Source: GCA-2711565 sp963664245
Lineage (GTDB): Bacteria > Bacteroidota > Bacteroidia > Bacteroidales > GCA-2711565
Length of the DNA stretch: 64,000 nucleotides
NCBI GenBank assembly: GCA_963664245.1
Contig: OY760934.1
Span: 186,001 to 250,000 of the forward strand
Reading direction: 5' to 3'
The notes beneath the pieces were generated by a model that was given only the letters and a program-made list of their open reading frames with translations, did not search any database and was not told where the DNA came from. The stretch's first letter is position 1, and the number at the start of each line of letters is the position of its first letter. Below are positions 34,639 to 43,548 of this stretch, one piece after another. Made by a program: the position numbers and the translations under genes.

Positions 34639-35856
34639 ATGAAAAAAACTTTTTTAGCTTTGATATTACTTTTTGTAATACATACACAGCAAATGGTTGC
34701 TCAGGACGTGAGCCAGTGGCGAGGTCCCGAACGTAACGGGTTCTTTCCCGATAAAGGCTTGTTAAAATCGTGGCCGGCCGAAGGTCCCGAACTATTATGG
34801 AGATACGATGGCCTCGGCCTCGGATATTCTACTGTAGCCATTGCAAATAATCAAATTTATACGGCTGGAACCATCGATAGTATAAATTATATTTTTTCCT
34901 TTAATTTTGATGGTAGACTGAATTGGAAGAAAAAACTCGGCTCCGGATGGATGGTGAATTATCCGGGGGTTCGTGCCACCCCCGTTATATACAAAGGATT
35001 AGGGTATTTGAGAAATGGATTTGGCGTAGTCTATTGTTTTGATGCTAGTAACGGGAATATTGTTTGGGAGAAAGATGTAGATAAAGAATTTGATGGGAAA
35101 TATTGCACTTTTGGTGTTTCAGAAAGTGTTATTGTTGACGAAAATTACTTGTATTGTGTTCCCGGCGGTAAGGACGCTAATCTGCTGGCTTTGGACAGAA
35201 AAACCGGTGATTTCGTTTGGAAATCGTCTGGGAACGGAGAACCCAATACGTACTCATCTCCGGTATTATTTGAAAGAGGCGGAAATAAATATATTGCCGT
35301 ACTTACCACTTCTTCTCTTTTTGCGGTGAATACCCAAAACGGTGAATTAGCCTGGAAACATGATCTTGGATCAAAACAATGCTCAAATACGCCAATTTAT
35401 AAAGATGGAATTATTTATGTTTCATTGAGCGAAAAGGGCATTGCCTTAAAGTTGAACGAAGATGGTTCAGTTTATCACCCTCTTTGGGAAAATAATGATT
35501 TCATGATTTTTCAGGGAGATGCTGTTCTGGTTGGTGAAAGACTTTACGCGCATACTGGCAAGTATCGGACCTTACGTTGTATCAACTGGAAAACGGGAAA
35601 AGAAATTTTTTCTGAAAAATTGGACCCAAAATTCCAAATTGCTTCTTTGGTTTTTGCCGACAACAGGCTTTATTGGTATTCTTATCTCGGGAACATGAGA
35701 TTATTTTCGGTTGATAATAACAAATTTGTACAAAAAGGATCGTTTGATTTACCCGTTGAATTAAAAAATCATTGCTCTTATATGGTGATCCATGATGGGA
35801 AACTGTTTGTGAGGTATCAAGATACCTTATTGGTTTATAATATTTCTAACAATTAA
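34639..35856 (+). CDS. PQQ-like beta-propeller protein 3
   Basis: 405 aa with a signal peptide (1-22, QQMVAQ) and the full opening motif (SQWRGPERNGFFPDKGLL, WPAEGPELLWRYDGLGLGYS). Blades carry DGRLNWKK, NGNIVWEK, TGDFVWKSS and NGELAWKHD turns. It is nearest in form to propeller 4, which starts 12 bp downstream. A strong inverted repeat occupies its leader. As for its paralogues, no PQQ-contacting residues can be assigned from sequence alone. Confidence 0.85.
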   Translation: MKKTFLALILLFVIHTQQMVAQDVSQWRGPERNGFFPDKGLLKSWPAEGPELLWRYDGLGLGYSTVAIANNQIYTAGTIDSINYIFSFNFDGRLNWKKKLGSGWMVNYPGVRATPVIYKGLGYLRNGFGVVYCFDASNGNIVWEKDVDKEFDGKYCTFGVSESVIVDENYLYCVPGGKDANLLALDRKTGDFVWKSSGNGEPNTYSSPVLFERGGNKYIAVLTTSSLFAVNTQNGELAWKHDLGSKQCSNTPIYKDGIIYVSLSEKGIALKLNEDGSVYHPLWENNDFMIFQGDAVLVGERLYAHTGKYRTLRCINWKTGKEIFSEKLDPKFQIASLVFADNRLYWYSYLGNMRLFSVDNNKFVQKGSFDLPVELKNHCSYMVIHDGKLFVRYQDTLLVYNISNN

Positions 35857-35868
35857 AAGCATATAGTC

Positions 35869-37095
35869 ATGAAAAAAGTAATTTTTGCAATATTTATTCT
35901 GGCTATATTCCTTGTTTCCTGTAACCATCAGAATATAGAGATTGCCCAGTGGGGAGGTTTGGATCGTAGTAGTTTTTATCCCGATAAAGACCTTTTGGAT
36001 AAGTGGAAAGAAGGTGGGCCGGATTTAATCTGGAAATACGACAGCTTGGGCTGTGGATATGCCTCGGCGGCAGTGCTTTCCGATAAGGTAATTACAATTG
36101 CAACTACTGATAGCATTAGCTATGTAGTAGCTTTTGACCATAAAGGAAGTGTCCTTTATAAAGAAAAATTGGGCCGGGAGTGGATGGCGAATTTCCCGGG
36201 AAACCGATCTACGCCAATTATTTATGATGGCTTTGGCTATTTTCAGGGAAGCCTTGGGGTGCTTTATTGTTTTAATGCCGATAATGGCAAAGTCGTTTGG
36301 TCAAAAGATTTGTTTAAAGACTTTGATGGCGTAAACAACCATTATGGAATAACGGAAAATTTTGTAATCGACGGCGAAAAAATATTTGCTACCCCGGGAG
36401 GAGTGAAAAATAATATCATTGCCTTGAATCGTTTTAACGGTGATTTGATTTGGAGTATTAGCGCGAACAAAGAAGAAAGTGCTTATGGTGCGCCTAATAT
36501 TATTGAAGTAGAGAGTCAAAAATATTTGATAATTTTTACAAAGGGGAGTTTGTTTTCAATTAATCCTGAAACAGGAGAGATTTTTTGGAGCATGCTTTTA
36601 GAAGGAAAATCGACCAAAGCGATTACCCCAATTTATAAAAACGGATACCTATACGTAGGTGCCGGTTATAAAAATGGGTACATGAAATTGAAAATAGCTG
36701 AAGATGGGCATTCTGTTAAAACAATTTGGGTAAATAAGGATATTACGAACGGCATGAATGGCGGTTTTATTTACGGTAACAAACTGTATGCTGGAACCGG
36801 TGGGCATCCTGCAAAAATGTTTTGCTCAATTGATCTGAACACGGGGAAGATTGTGGATTCTTTAAAAATGAATCCGCCAATGACAACTATTGGGGCTGAT
36901 GGAAAAGCATACGTTTATTTGTTTCGATCGGGCGAAATAAAATTGATTGATCTGGAGAATGGCTTGAAAATAGTTGGTAGCTTACACATTCCAGGAGGAA
37001 TTGAAAATGAACACTGCTCACATCCGGTAATTCATGATGGAAGATTATATGTTCGTCACGATAATAATTTGTTTGTCTACAATATTAAAGAATAG
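35869..37095 (+). CDS. PQQ-like beta-propeller lipoprotein 4
   Basis: 408 aa. Unlike paralogues 1-3 it has a lipobox (IFLVSC, Cys at 18), so it should be lipid-anchored. The opening motif is AQWGGLDRSSFYPDKDLL with GGPDLIWKYDSLGCGYAS. Blade turns include NGKVVWSKD, NGDLIWSIS and TGEIFWSM, and it closes with HPVIHDGRLYVRH. It starts 12 bp after propeller 3. Anchoring could hold the soluble paralogues at the membrane; this is inference. Confidence 0.85.
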   Translation: MKKVIFAIFILAIFLVSCNHQNIEIAQWGGLDRSSFYPDKDLLDKWKEGGPDLIWKYDSLGCGYASAAVLSDKVITIATTDSISYVVAFDHKGSVLYKEKLGREWMANFPGNRSTPIIYDGFGYFQGSLGVLYCFNADNGKVVWSKDLFKDFDGVNNHYGITENFVIDGEKIFATPGGVKNNIIALNRFNGDLIWSISANKEESAYGAPNIIEVESQKYLIIFTKGSLFSINPETGEIFWSMLLEGKSTKAITPIYKNGYLYVGAGYKNGYMKLKIAEDGHSVKTIWVNKDITNGMNGGFIYGNKLYAGTGGHPAKMFCSIDLNTGKIVDSLKMNPPMTTIGADGKAYVYLFRSGEIKLIDLENGLKIVGSLHIPGGIENEHCSHPVIHDGRLYVRHDNNLFVYNIKE

Positions 37096-37161
37096 TTTTA
37101 AGCATTTTGTAAATTAGAGCTTTATTAAGAAAAACAGATTTTTTTTAGAGAAGTTGGAAAA

Positions 37162-38589
37162 ATGATACAGAGCCGAAAAGAATTAATGCTTGTTGTTTTG
37201 GGTGTTTTTATTGCGCTCAGCATACTTTTTTACTGGTTGGCATACAATCCTGTGACTGATCTGTCAGTGAGTTTGCCCGGAATGGATAACCGCCCCGAAG
37301 GCGGTGTTGCCGACGGGGAAGTGGTTACTATAGGAGCCAGCTTTATGAAATATGCCGATCATTCTTCCTGGCTTACCGGAAAATGGACCCGTTTCCGCGG
37401 GGCTGATTTTGATAATATCAATAAAGAAAACATTCCGCTGATTGATAACTGGAGCGGAGGTCCGAAAATTCTTTGGGAACACGATCTTGGAGAAGGTCAT
37501 GCGGCTCCGGTAATTTATAACGGCAAAGTATATCTGCTCGATTATATTGAGAACCGGCGAACCGATGCTCTGCGTTGCTTTTCGCTGGAAACCGGCGAAG
37601 AATTATGGAGCCGCTGGTATTTGGTAAAAATCAAGCGTAACCACGGCATGTCGCGTACAATTCCGGCCATCACAGATAAATATCTGGTGACCATAGGTCC
37701 GCGTTGCCATGTAATGTGCGTAAATCCCGAAAACGGGGATATGCTTTGGGGTATCGATATGGTAAAAGAATACGGCACTGAAGTGCCTTTCTGGTATACC
37801 GGCCAATGCCCGTTGATCGTTGATGATGTGGCCATCCTCGCCCCGGGAGGTTCTTCCCTGATTATTGGCGTGGATTGTGCCACTGGTAAAGTGCTTTGGG
37901 AAACGCCCAATCCCGATAATTGGCAAATGTCGCACTCTTCCATCATGCCAATGACATACAACGGAAAGAAAATGTACATTTACATGGCCGTTGGAGGCAT
38001 TGTTGGCATTTCTGCCGAAGGCGAAGATGTTGGCAAAATTTTATGGAAAACCACCGATTTTAACCCGAATGTTTTGGCCTCTTCGCCGCTTGTGTTGGAC
38101 AATGGGAAGTTTTATGTGACGGCTGGTTATGGAGCCGGAGCAGCCGTTTTTCAGCTCCAGGAAAATGCAGGGAACTATGCGGTTAAATTACTTGATAAAT
38201 ATAAACCTAAAGATGGGATTGCTTCCGAGCAACAAACCCCTATTTATTACAAAGGAAAAGTATTTGGGATTTTGCCCAAAGATGCCGCAGGAAACCGCAA
38301 TCAACTGGTTTGTGTTGATCCTGCAAATTTTCAGGAATTTGTGTGGACAAGCGGGAAAACGCATCGTTTCGGATTGGGACCATACGTTGTTGCCGACGAC
38401 AAGTTCTTTATTTTAAATGATGATGGAACACTGACCATCGCCAAAGTAAACTTGAACCAGTTCGAGTTTTTGGATGAATACCGAATTACCGAGGGACACG
38501 ATGCTTGGGGGCCGCTTGCCATTGCCGATGGTTACCTACTGATGAGAGATTCGAAAAAAATGGTGTGTCTAAATATAAAAGCCGACTAA
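37162..38589 (+). CDS. Membrane-anchored PQQ-like beta-propeller 5
   Basis: 475 aa with an uncleaved N-terminal helix (about 8-27, ELMLVVLGVFIALSILFYWL) and the propeller outside the cytoplasm. Opening motif: GKWTRFRGADFDNINKENIP with SGGPKILWEHDLGEGHAAP. Blade turns: TGEELWSRW, NGDMLWGID and TGKVLWETP. It is more distant from propellers 1-4. The NHL protein starts 4 bp downstream, so this is the first gene of the tightly packed redox block. Confidence 0.87.
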   Translation: MIQSRKELMLVVLGVFIALSILFYWLAYNPVTDLSVSLPGMDNRPEGGVADGEVVTIGASFMKYADHSSWLTGKWTRFRGADFDNINKENIPLIDNWSGGPKILWEHDLGEGHAAPVIYNGKVYLLDYIENRRTDALRCFSLETGEELWSRWYLVKIKRNHGMSRTIPAITDKYLVTIGPRCHVMCVNPENGDMLWGIDMVKEYGTEVPFWYTGQCPLIVDDVAILAPGGSSLIIGVDCATGKVLWETPNPDNWQMSHSSIMPMTYNGKKMYIYMAVGGIVGISAEGEDVGKILWKTTDFNPNVLASSPLVLDNGKFYVTAGYGAGAAVFQLQENAGNYAVKLLDKYKPKDGIASEQQTPIYYKGKVFGILPKDAAGNRNQLVCVDPANFQEFVWTSGKTHRFGLGPYVVADDKFFILNDDGTLTIAKVNLNQFEFLDEYRITEGHDAWGPLAIADGYLLMRDSKKMVCLNIKAD

Positions 38590-38593
38590 ACCG

Positions 38594-39583
38594 ATGAAAA
38601 ACAAAGGAATTCTTATACTAATGATCGCCTTACTCCTGATAATTGTCGGGTTTATGGCAAGGGATTTATTTTTCGCGCCACAGGCAGAACCGAAAAATCC
38701 CTATGAATACAATGTCGATCAGTTTAAAAAGGCTGATTCAGCATTGCTTTGTTATCGGGAAGTTGAACAGATTCAACCTAAAACGGAGATTCTTAATGCC
38801 ATCGCTATTGATAAAAACGATCGTCTTTATGTATCCGGTAAAGAAAAGCTTTTTGTTTATGATGCAAATTTTCAGTTAGTTCATTTTTTTGAAACAGATA
38901 GTCAGATAAACGATCATATCAAATTTTCTGAAGATATTTATTGCATCAGTATTTCTGAGGATGGAACCATCTACCTCGGAATGGTTGATCATATTGAGGT
39001 TTATTCCGCATCTGGCGGGAAAATTGCATCCTGGGAAAGTCGCGGGGAAGGAGCCATTTTTACCTCCATTGCACAAACGGAGACTTCGGTTTTTGTAGCT
39101 GATGCCGGGAACAAAATCGTATATCATTATAACCATAAGGGGGATTTACTTAATACGATTGACGGGAAAAATCCGGACAATCCAAAAGGCTTTATTATCC
39201 CCAGTGCTTATTTCGATTTGTTGATAGGACGAAACGATGAGCTTTGGATCGTCAATCCTGGTTTGCACCAACTGGGAATGTATCGTCCGAATGGGGAATT
39301 GATTTCTTCTTGGGGAGAAACATCCATGCGTTGGGAAGGTTTTTGCGGATGTTGTAACCCTTCGCATATTGCCATGCTTTCGGACGGTTCTTTCGTAACT
39401 TCCGAAAAAGGAATAGAAAGGGTTAAAATTTACCACCCCGATGGCGAGTTTAAATGCGTGGTGGCTGCACCCGACGATTTTATTGATGGTACACGCGATT
39501 TGGATTTGTCCGTGGATTCAAAAGACAGGATTTATGTGATGGATAAAGAAAAAGGTTTAATCAGGATATTTGACAAAAAATAA
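38594..39583 (+). CDS. NHL-repeat propeller protein with a CGCC motif
   Basis: 329 aa with an N-terminal membrane anchor (about 5-22) and six-bladed NHL-like repeats (IAIDKNDRLYVSGKEKLFVY, VFVADAGNKIVYHYNHKGDL, DLSVDSKDRIYVMDKEKGLI). FCGCCNPSHIAMLSDG carries three clustered cysteines (251, 253, 254), which could bind a metal or Fe-S centre or form a disulfide. NHL proteins usually serve as binding platforms. It is packed between propeller 5 (4 bp) and the Cys4 membrane protein (3 bp). Confidence 0.83.
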   Translation: MKNKGILILMIALLLIIVGFMARDLFFAPQAEPKNPYEYNVDQFKKADSALLCYREVEQIQPKTEILNAIAIDKNDRLYVSGKEKLFVYDANFQLVHFFETDSQINDHIKFSEDIYCISISEDGTIYLGMVDHIEVYSASGGKIASWESRGEGAIFTSIAQTETSVFVADAGNKIVYHYNHKGDLLNTIDGKNPDNPKGFIIPSAYFDLLIGRNDELWIVNPGLHQLGMYRPNGELISSWGETSMRWEGFCGCCNPSHIAMLSDGSFVTSEKGIERVKIYHPDGEFKCVVAAPDDFIDGTRDLDLSVDSKDRIYVMDKEKGLIRIFDKK

Positions 39584-39586
39584 AAG

Positions 39587-39787
39587 ATGGATAGAAAAGA
39601 ATTTTTTAGAACTATCGGGCGAGGGGTTTTGTTTGCTGCTTTAATTGGTGGTGGGATATATTTGATGACAAGACCTAAGAAAACGGATGAATGTGAGCTT
39701 GATTTTGTTTGTAAAAAATGCAACAAGTTGGACAAGTGTCGCTTGCCAGAAGCAAAAAAATATAAAGAAACAGAAAAGCTGAGGTGA
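39587..39787 (+). CDS. Small membrane protein with a Cys4 motif
   Basis: 66 aa: a Tat-like N-terminus (DRKEFFRTIGRG, with RK not RR), one membrane helix (about 12-27), and a tail with four cysteines at 36, 42, 45 and 51 in C-x5-C-x2-C-x5-C spacing. The spacing would suit an Fe-S cluster, zinc or a heme-free metal site. It begins 3 bp after one gene and ends 1 bp before the polyferredoxin, so it is almost surely a real, co-translated gene. No family is known to me. It may be a membrane adaptor for the polyferredoxin. Confidence 0.75.
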   Translation: MDRKEFFRTIGRGVLFAALIGGGIYLMTRPKKTDECELDFVCKKCNKLDKCRLPEAKKYKETEKLR

Positions 39788-39788
39788 T

Positions 39789-40367
39789 ATGTCGGATCAG
39801 GAAAAGAAAAAAAATGTCGACCGCAGGGAGTTCATCAACACCGGGCTTCGGTTTTCGCTAGCCATTGGTATTGGTGGGCTGGCTCTCTCATTGGCTAAAA
39901 ATGCCATCGGCGAAGAAATGGTTTGGCAGTTGGATGCGGCTAAATGTGTGCAATGTGGGCGGTGTGCCGATCATTGTGTATTACAGGTTTCTGCTGTGAA
40001 ATGTATGCACGTTTACGATATGTGCGGTTATTGCGATTTATGCGGGGGGTATTATCGCCCGGAAGCCAGGGATCGCTCCACGGCCGCTGAAAATCAACTT
40101 TGTCCAACGGCTGCTATTGAGCGTAAATTCATCGAAGAACCTTTCTTTGAGTATCACATCAACGAAGATTTATGCATAGGCTGTGGGAAATGTGTAAAAG
40201 GTTGCGGGGCTTTCGGAAACGGGTCCATGCAATTGCAGGTTAATCACAGCATTTGCGTGAATTGCAACGAATGTTCTATTGCCCGTGTTTGTCCGGCAGA
40301 TGCTTTTACCCGCGTGCCGGCCAGCAACCCTTATTTATTTAAAGGATTTGATTCATCAAAAAAATAG
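39789..40367 (+). CDS. Tat-exported polyferredoxin
   Basis: 192 aa. A twin-arginine signal (VDRREFINTG, RR at 12-13, hydrophobic to about 37) indicates export of a folded Fe-S protein. Seventeen cysteines follow: CVQCGRCADHC (53-63), a middle group (72, 79, 82, 85, 105), CIGCGKCVKGC (129-139) and CVNCNECSIARVC (156-168), enough for about four [4Fe-4S] clusters. It resembles NapG/NrfC-type periplasmic electron carriers. It lies 8 bp before the NapH/NosR-like gene, the usual NapG-NapH pairing, and should exchange electrons with it. No nitrate or nitrite reductase is nearby. Confidence 0.87.
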   Translation: MSDQEKKKNVDRREFINTGLRFSLAIGIGGLALSLAKNAIGEEMVWQLDAAKCVQCGRCADHCVLQVSAVKCMHVYDMCGYCDLCGGYYRPEARDRSTAAENQLCPTAAIERKFIEEPFFEYHINEDLCIGCGKCVKGCGAFGNGSMQLQVNHSICVNCNECSIARVCPADAFTRVPASNPYLFKGFDSSKK

Positions 40368-40375
40368 TTCGCCGA

Positions 40376-41662
40376 ATGAAAAAGAAAATTCTAATACTTT
40401 TAATGATCGTCATTAGCGGACTACAATTTGTTGAGCTGCAGGCTCAGCAAAGGTTTCCTAAGCCCGAGTTCGAATCGGGTCATACCCAGCCACCAACCAT
40501 TACCCCCGAGCCGCGCTCAACCACTATGGAATATGTGGATATATTTTTGCTCTTGGCTTCACTTTCATTGGTTACTTGGTTGGTGTTAAAAAAGCGTTCA
40601 AGAATAAGCGTGTTTTGGGTGTCGGTTTTTGCGTTGGTTTATTTTGGCTTTATCAGGGAAGGCTGTGTCTGCTCGGTCGGTTCGTTGCAAAATATTGTAT
40701 TGGCTCTTTTTAACCCCAATTACCAAATCCCGGTTTCGGTTATAGTGTTCTTTGCCCTGCCCTTGATTTTCTCATTGTTTTACGGACGGGTCTTTTGTGC
40801 TGCTGTTTGTCCTTTGGGAGCTATCCAGGATTTCTTCTTGATCCGCCCGGTAAGTATGAAAAAATGGTTGCAGTCGGTGCTTGGCTTGATCCCCTATATC
40901 TATTTAGGATTAGCCATTTTATATGCGGCAACATCCACCGATTTTATTATTTGCCGTTACGATCCCTTTGTCGGGATTTTTAGGTTCAATGCTACCTTTA
41001 TGATGTATGTAATTGGTGGAGCTATACTGTTGATTTCTATGTTTGTTGGCAGGCCTTATTGCCGGTTTTTGTGTCCTTACGGTGTCCTGTTGAACCTCAC
41101 CAGCCGCTTGTCGAAAAAGCATTTAAGCATTACACCAACCGAATGTATTCAGTGTCGTTTATGCGAAAATTCCTGTCCGTTCGGAGCCATTGATAAGCCC
41201 GTTGAAGCCAGAAAAGTAGAAGACCGTAGAAAAATTGTTAGACGATATTCGTGGATGGTGTTGCTGCTTCCCGTGCTGATGTTTATCGGCGGGTGGACGT
41301 TTGCCAGTTTCCACGAAACCCTGGCAAAAGTAAACCCTAAAGTTGAACTGGCCGGCTTGATTTTGGAAAATCCCGAGGTTCTTACCAAAGACATGAGCGA
41401 AGATATTGATGCTTTCCGTGACTCCGGGAAAACCAAAGAACAACTGTTTACTGAGGCCGCTACCATTGTGAGCGATTTTTATAAAGGTTCGTGGTTGTTG
41501 GGTGGATTTCTTGGGCTGGTATTTGGCTTGACCCTCATGAAATTGACGATTGTAAGGTATCGAACCGATTACACCCCGAATAAAGGAGGCTGTTTTAGTT
41601 GTGCCCGTTGTGTAGACTATTGCCCGGTAGAAAAGGTGGATCATATTAGAATTGAAAAATAA
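40376..41662 (+). CDS. NapH/NosR-like membrane Fe-S protein
   Basis: 428 aa: N-terminal hydrophobic segment, then about five further helices. Motifs: C97-x-C99 (GCVCSVG), CxxxCP pairs at 141/145 (FCAAVCPLGAIQD) and 229/233 (CRFLCPYGVL), a ferredoxin-type cluster at 257-267 (CIQCRLCENSCPFGAID), and another at 406-416 (CFSCARCVDYCP). It is like NapH and the C-terminal half of NosR, but lacks the NosR FMN-binding domain. Such proteins pass quinol-derived electrons to periplasmic partners. The partner here is probably the Tat polyferredoxin. Its stop overlaps the next start (TAATG). Confidence 0.87.
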   Translation: MKKKILILLMIVISGLQFVELQAQQRFPKPEFESGHTQPPTITPEPRSTTMEYVDIFLLLASLSLVTWLVLKKRSRISVFWVSVFALVYFGFIREGCVCSVGSLQNIVLALFNPNYQIPVSVIVFFALPLIFSLFYGRVFCAAVCPLGAIQDFFLIRPVSMKKWLQSVLGLIPYIYLGLAILYAATSTDFIICRYDPFVGIFRFNATFMMYVIGGAILLISMFVGRPYCRFLCPYGVLLNLTSRLSKKHLSITPTECIQCRLCENSCPFGAIDKPVEARKVEDRRKIVRRYSWMVLLLPVLMFIGGWTFASFHETLAKVNPKVELAGLILENPEVLTKDMSEDIDAFRDSGKTKEQLFTEAATIVSDFYKGSWLLGGFLGLVFGLTLMKLTIVRYRTDYTPNKGGCFSCARCVDYCPVEKVDHIRIEK

Positions 41663-43533
41663 TGAGTTCAGAAATGAAGAATAAAAATATAAGACTTTGG
41701 AGATGGGTAGCGGTTATTTCAGGCGCATTTACCATTTTAATTTGCTTTTTGTTGATGGCAACGTATTTTCAGTTGAACCGTTTGAATCCGGTTGAAACGG
41801 AAGCCATCAATACTTTGGTTCAGCGCTTAAGCGAAAACCCGGATGACGAAGCCTTGAGAAACGAAATCAGGTCGTTGGATTTGTTGGTTCGCAAAGCTTA
41901 TTTTACGAACCAATGGCAGGTGAAAATCGGTGGTTATATCGCATTTATCAGCCTGGCCATTATGCTGATCGCCATCCAAATAATTTCCCAGTCAAAGCCT
42001 GTTGATCCTAAACTGGAAGAATTGGAAGATACCGACGATTTGCTGTTCAAAAAACGCTCCCGCAAGTGGATTTCCATCGGAGGCGTTTCAATAGTGTTGA
42101 TCGCTTTGGTGTTGGCTTTTCTGACCCATGAAAAACTGGAAGCCAAATTTATCCGGGCAGCCATTGCCGAAGTAAATGAGCTTGAGGTTAAGACCGAGGT
42201 CGAGAATAAGCTTGAAAAAGAAGTGGTGAAAAATATGGAACAAGATACAGTTGCCCCTGATAATACCCCGGACGCTAAAACAGATGAAAAAGAAATTGTA
42301 AAAGAGACAAATCCTGCTAAACCTAAACCTAAATCTCAATCTCAAAAAAAAGAAACTCTCAGGGTATCTACTGCCAGCTACATGGAAAAAATGAAGAGTC
42401 AGTTCCCAACATTCAGAGGTGCTGGCGGCTTGGGGATCGCTTACCAAAAAAACATTCCCACTCAATGGGATGGGGCAAATAATCAAAACATAAAATGGAA
42501 AGTTAAGATTGATTATAAAGGCTACAATTCGCCGATTATATGGGACGATAAATTATTCCTGACCGGGGCGGATGCCAGCAAAAAAGAAGTTTTCTGTTAC
42601 AATAAAAATACCGGGGCTTTGCTTTGGTCAAAAGAAATTACAGGTATCCCAAATTCTCCGGAAGCTCCTGCCGTAACCGACGATACCGGGCATGCAGCAC
42701 CAACAGCTGCAACCGATGGCGAACGGGTTTATGCCATTTTTTCAAACGGAGATATTGTTGCCCTTGATATGAACGGGAAGATGGTGTGGGGCAATAACCT
42801 CGGTCTGCCACGCAACCATTACGGACATTCATCTTCATTATACACTTACGAGGATAAACTGATTGTGCAATACGACCAGGGAAACGCGGCGAAAATCTTG
42901 GCTCTGTCAACCAAAGATGGTTCTCAAATCTGGAGCACTCCGCGCCAGGTAAAAATATCCTGGGCATCGCCGGTTCTGATTGAAAGAAACGGGACGGTTG
43001 AGGTTGTTTTAAGTGCCGATCCTTTTGTTTGTGGCTACGATGTGGACACCGGTAAAGAATTGTGGAGCATCAAGTGCATGATGGGGGAGGTTGGCCCTTC
43101 TGTGGCTTATGAAAATGGGCTGGTGTTTGCCGTAAACGAATATGCCAGTTTGGTGGCTATTTCCGGTGGGAACACTCCCGAAATTCTCTGGGAAAGTTAT
43201 GATTACCTTTCAGATGTGCCAAGCCCGATTGCATACCACGATCTGTTGTTCTTGCCAACCAGTTACGGCGTGGTCGTTTGCCATAATGCCAAAACCGGAG
43301 AGATTATTTGGGAACACGAATTCCCGGACGGATTTTATTCTTCCCCCATTTTGGTTAATGGGTTGATTTATCTGCCCGACATGAGTGGGAACATCCAGAT
43401 ATTTAAAGCCGAAAACAAATTTGAACTGGTGGCAAGCTGTCCTTTGGGAGAACGAATGGTTACTACCCCGGCTTTTGCCGACGGGCAAATATTCCTCCGT
43501 AGTGAAGAACATTTATGGTGTATTGGAAAATAA
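41662..43533 (+). CDS. Three-helix membrane protein with C-terminal PQQ-like propeller 6
   Basis: 623 aa: three membrane helices (about 12-36, 88-109 and 137-154), with a helical loop between the first two; then a long charged linker (about 160-245, Lys/Glu/Pro rich); then a propeller (about 255-623) with TGALLWSKE, NGKMVWGNN, DGSQIWSTP, TGKELWSIK and TGEIIWEHE turns. The propeller lies outside the cytoplasm if the third helix exits. The linker length would let it reach into the periplasm. It starts within the stop of the NapH-like gene. No close counterpart with this helix arrangement is known to me. Confidence 0.85.
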   Translation: MSSEMKNKNIRLWRWVAVISGAFTILICFLLMATYFQLNRLNPVETEAINTLVQRLSENPDDEALRNEIRSLDLLVRKAYFTNQWQVKIGGYIAFISLAIMLIAIQIISQSKPVDPKLEELEDTDDLLFKKRSRKWISIGGVSIVLIALVLAFLTHEKLEAKFIRAAIAEVNELEVKTEVENKLEKEVVKNMEQDTVAPDNTPDAKTDEKEIVKETNPAKPKPKSQSQKKETLRVSTASYMEKMKSQFPTFRGAGGLGIAYQKNIPTQWDGANNQNIKWKVKIDYKGYNSPIIWDDKLFLTGADASKKEVFCYNKNTGALLWSKEITGIPNSPEAPAVTDDTGHAAPTAATDGERVYAIFSNGDIVALDMNGKMVWGNNLGLPRNHYGHSSSLYTYEDKLIVQYDQGNAAKILALSTKDGSQIWSTPRQVKISWASPVLIERNGTVEVVLSADPFVCGYDVDTGKELWSIKCMMGEVGPSVAYENGLVFAVNEYASLVAISGGNTPEILWESYDYLSDVPSPIAYHDLLFLPTSYGVVVCHNAKTGEIIWEHEFPDGFYSSPILVNGLIYLPDMSGNIQIFKAENKFELVASCPLGERMVTTPAFADGQIFLRSEEHLWCIGK

Positions 43534-43548
43534 GAATTGAAGTACGGA

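Noticed and set aside
37542..37979. Minus-strand 145-aa reading frame
   Set aside because: It lies fully inside propeller gene 5 and has no matching features.
43537..43548. TTG start for the NuoEF fusion
   Set aside because: An ATG four codons later gives the conserved N-terminus and lies 15 bp past the preceding stop.
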